In this document: one piece after another, positions 62,628 through 64,000 of the stretch
Layout: each line of letters opens with the position of its first letter
How positions within the stretch are numbered: the stretch's first letter is position 1
Assembly (NCBI GenBank): GCA_013396525.1
Contig: VWYX01000277.1
Location: 758,988 to 822,987 of the forward strand
Reading direction: 5' to 3'
Length of the DNA stretch: 64,000 nucleotides
Source of the DNA: Chaetorhynchus papuensis
Lineage: Eukaryota; Chordata; Aves; Passeriformes; Rhipiduridae
Program-made: the position numbers and the translations under genes
The notes under the pieces: generated by a model
What the model was told of the DNA's origin: nothing
Databases searched by the model: none
What the model saw: only the letters and a program-made list of their open reading frames with translations

Positions 62628-64000
62628 GGTTTTTAATTAATAATTAGCACGTTTAAATAATATTTGTCATGATCATGCATATTCATATTTGAAACAGACT
62701 TACTATGTATGTGAAGAATAGCTTAATTTTTTACCATCCATAACTGATAAGAAAAACTCTCATATACCTGTTGACTATAAAACTAAAGCATAATTATCTG
62801 ACTAACTAAACCAGTTCAAAAGAACAGAAAGAAAAATTTCTGGCATCTTCAGTGTTAGAAGATTTATTTGTTTTCATGTGAGTAAGGACCTCTGGCTGTG
62901 CTATTCACATCTTCAATGAACTACGGAAAGCAACAGTGCTGTGAAATTTGGATTTGGATATAGAAATGACACGACACTCTCTCCTTGAGTAATGCAACTC
63001 TGTTTATGATCAACAATTAAATATACGAGAAATAGGGATTTTACTTCAGAAACTCCTTGCTGCTTTCAGGATTAGGGTTTCAATGGGTGGTCCACACATT
63101 CCAGAGGGAAGGAATGAGGAGGGAGTTAGTTGCTTGTACCTTGTTTAACTAGGTTAGAACACTGAATTCCAATGTCTTGTTTTACATATAAGCAGGTTGC
63201 ACTCAGCTAAAATTTCTCTATCAGACAGTCTTTGATCTTGCTATTCAGGTACTAAATATGTCACTGATTTGGATTAAAATATCTGTAGGGTTTTCTAAAC
63301 TAGCCTAGGAAAGAGACATGTGAAAAGGAAAGAGTCACTATCAGTTCTGACACTGTCTTTTACACTGAATACAAATGACAAAATCACCTTAAACCAGTTT
63401 CCTTCCCTGTAAATTTCTAATGACACTGCAGTGAAGTAATAGCATTTCTTTTTGATGTCTTCAATGTCAGTCATTAACATTATAGAACCTGCCCTTCTGT
63501 TTGCTAAAGCAATACAGATATTTCACAAGGGCTGCAGTGTTAAAACGGATATAATTGTTGACTACAAATAAAAATATTTTCTAAATATTAACAGGTTTTA
63601 TAAAATAAACTCTTTTTTTTTTGCTAGAATTTCACTTTTTAAGATTCTCTTGGGCATAATAAACTGAAAGTTGAAAAATATATGTGGCATATTAGAGAAA
63701 GATGCAACCCTGACTCCCTCTCATTCTCAGTGAATGAATTTCCTCACTCTGACAAATATAATTTTCTCCTTAGATGTTTGCACTTTCCAAATATTAAAGA
63801 TCCTTAAAAAGTTCTCATTCCTTCTGCATGAAGAAAGTGTCACCAGCATCTCACACCTTGTCTCTTTAAAGCATTGCTCAAAATAACAAAAGTTTCAGGA
63901 GACAGGTCTGTGGGCGCCCAATATGCGTAGTGAGTGGAATGATTACCCTCAGAGAGTAGAATCACGTTTATTTCTGAGATTAAGTACAAAGAATCCAGGG
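62628..64000. other. Unique sequence to window end, no gene seen
   Basis: AT-rich, no gene or mobile element recognised. The short minus-strand frame at 63295-63480 matches nothing known. Confidence 0.6.

Noticed and set aside
1..64000. CRISPR arrays, operons, tRNA or rRNA genes
   Set aside because: No spaced direct repeats, no cloverleaf or rRNA signature and no dense coding sequence were seen; repeat content marks the window as avian nuclear DNA.

Overview
This window reads as a stretch of vertebrate, almost certainly avian, nuclear DNA from an intergenic desert or a very large intron. It is AT-rich and has no operon-like packing. The clearest datable content is CR1 non-LTR retrotransposons, recognised by the 3' end motif 'cccttccaaccc...attctatgatt' and its complement, plus endogenous-retrovirus LTRs of a type common in birds. 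I found no protein-coding exon, tRNA, rRNA or CRISPR array I can support. The open frames present are short, and most of the recognisable ones are fossil pieces of CR1 ORF2. The LTR types suggest a neoavian bird rather than a galliform, but this is inference and the species cannot be fixed from the sequence alone.

Layout. 1-3440: plain AT-rich sequence with one homeodomain/octamer-like site cluster near 2538-2590. 3441-3715: internally deleted CR1 (-). 7138-7818: solo LTR on the minus strand with inverted CCAAT boxes, TATA and poly(A) signal, followed by a 39-base T tract (7850-7888). 8661-9325: long CR1 (-). 9326-23411: about 14 kb with no mobile element I can recognise and several candidate regulatory clusters (TGCAT triplet at 11428-11454, SOX/octamer-like site at 11559-11570). 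23412-24023 and 24523-25156: two related LTRs, both minus strand, the second carrying an expanded AGT microsatellite. 25157-35264: mostly unique sequence with two CR1 3' ends (+) and an ATTTT pentamer microsatellite. 35265-35730: CR1 (-). 35731-46158: a second TE-poor block of about 10 kb. 46159-64000: a denser run of CR1 pieces on both strands (46159, 48560, 52021, 52988, 58663, 59219, and a head-to-head pair at 62494-62627).

Nothing here works together as a pathway. The functional hypotheses worth testing are cis-regulatory: the TE-poor blocks may hold conserved noncoding elements, and the 7138-7818 LTR still has recognisable promoter architecture. Element calls rest on my recognition of family sequence and on comparison between copies inside the window; no database search was run.
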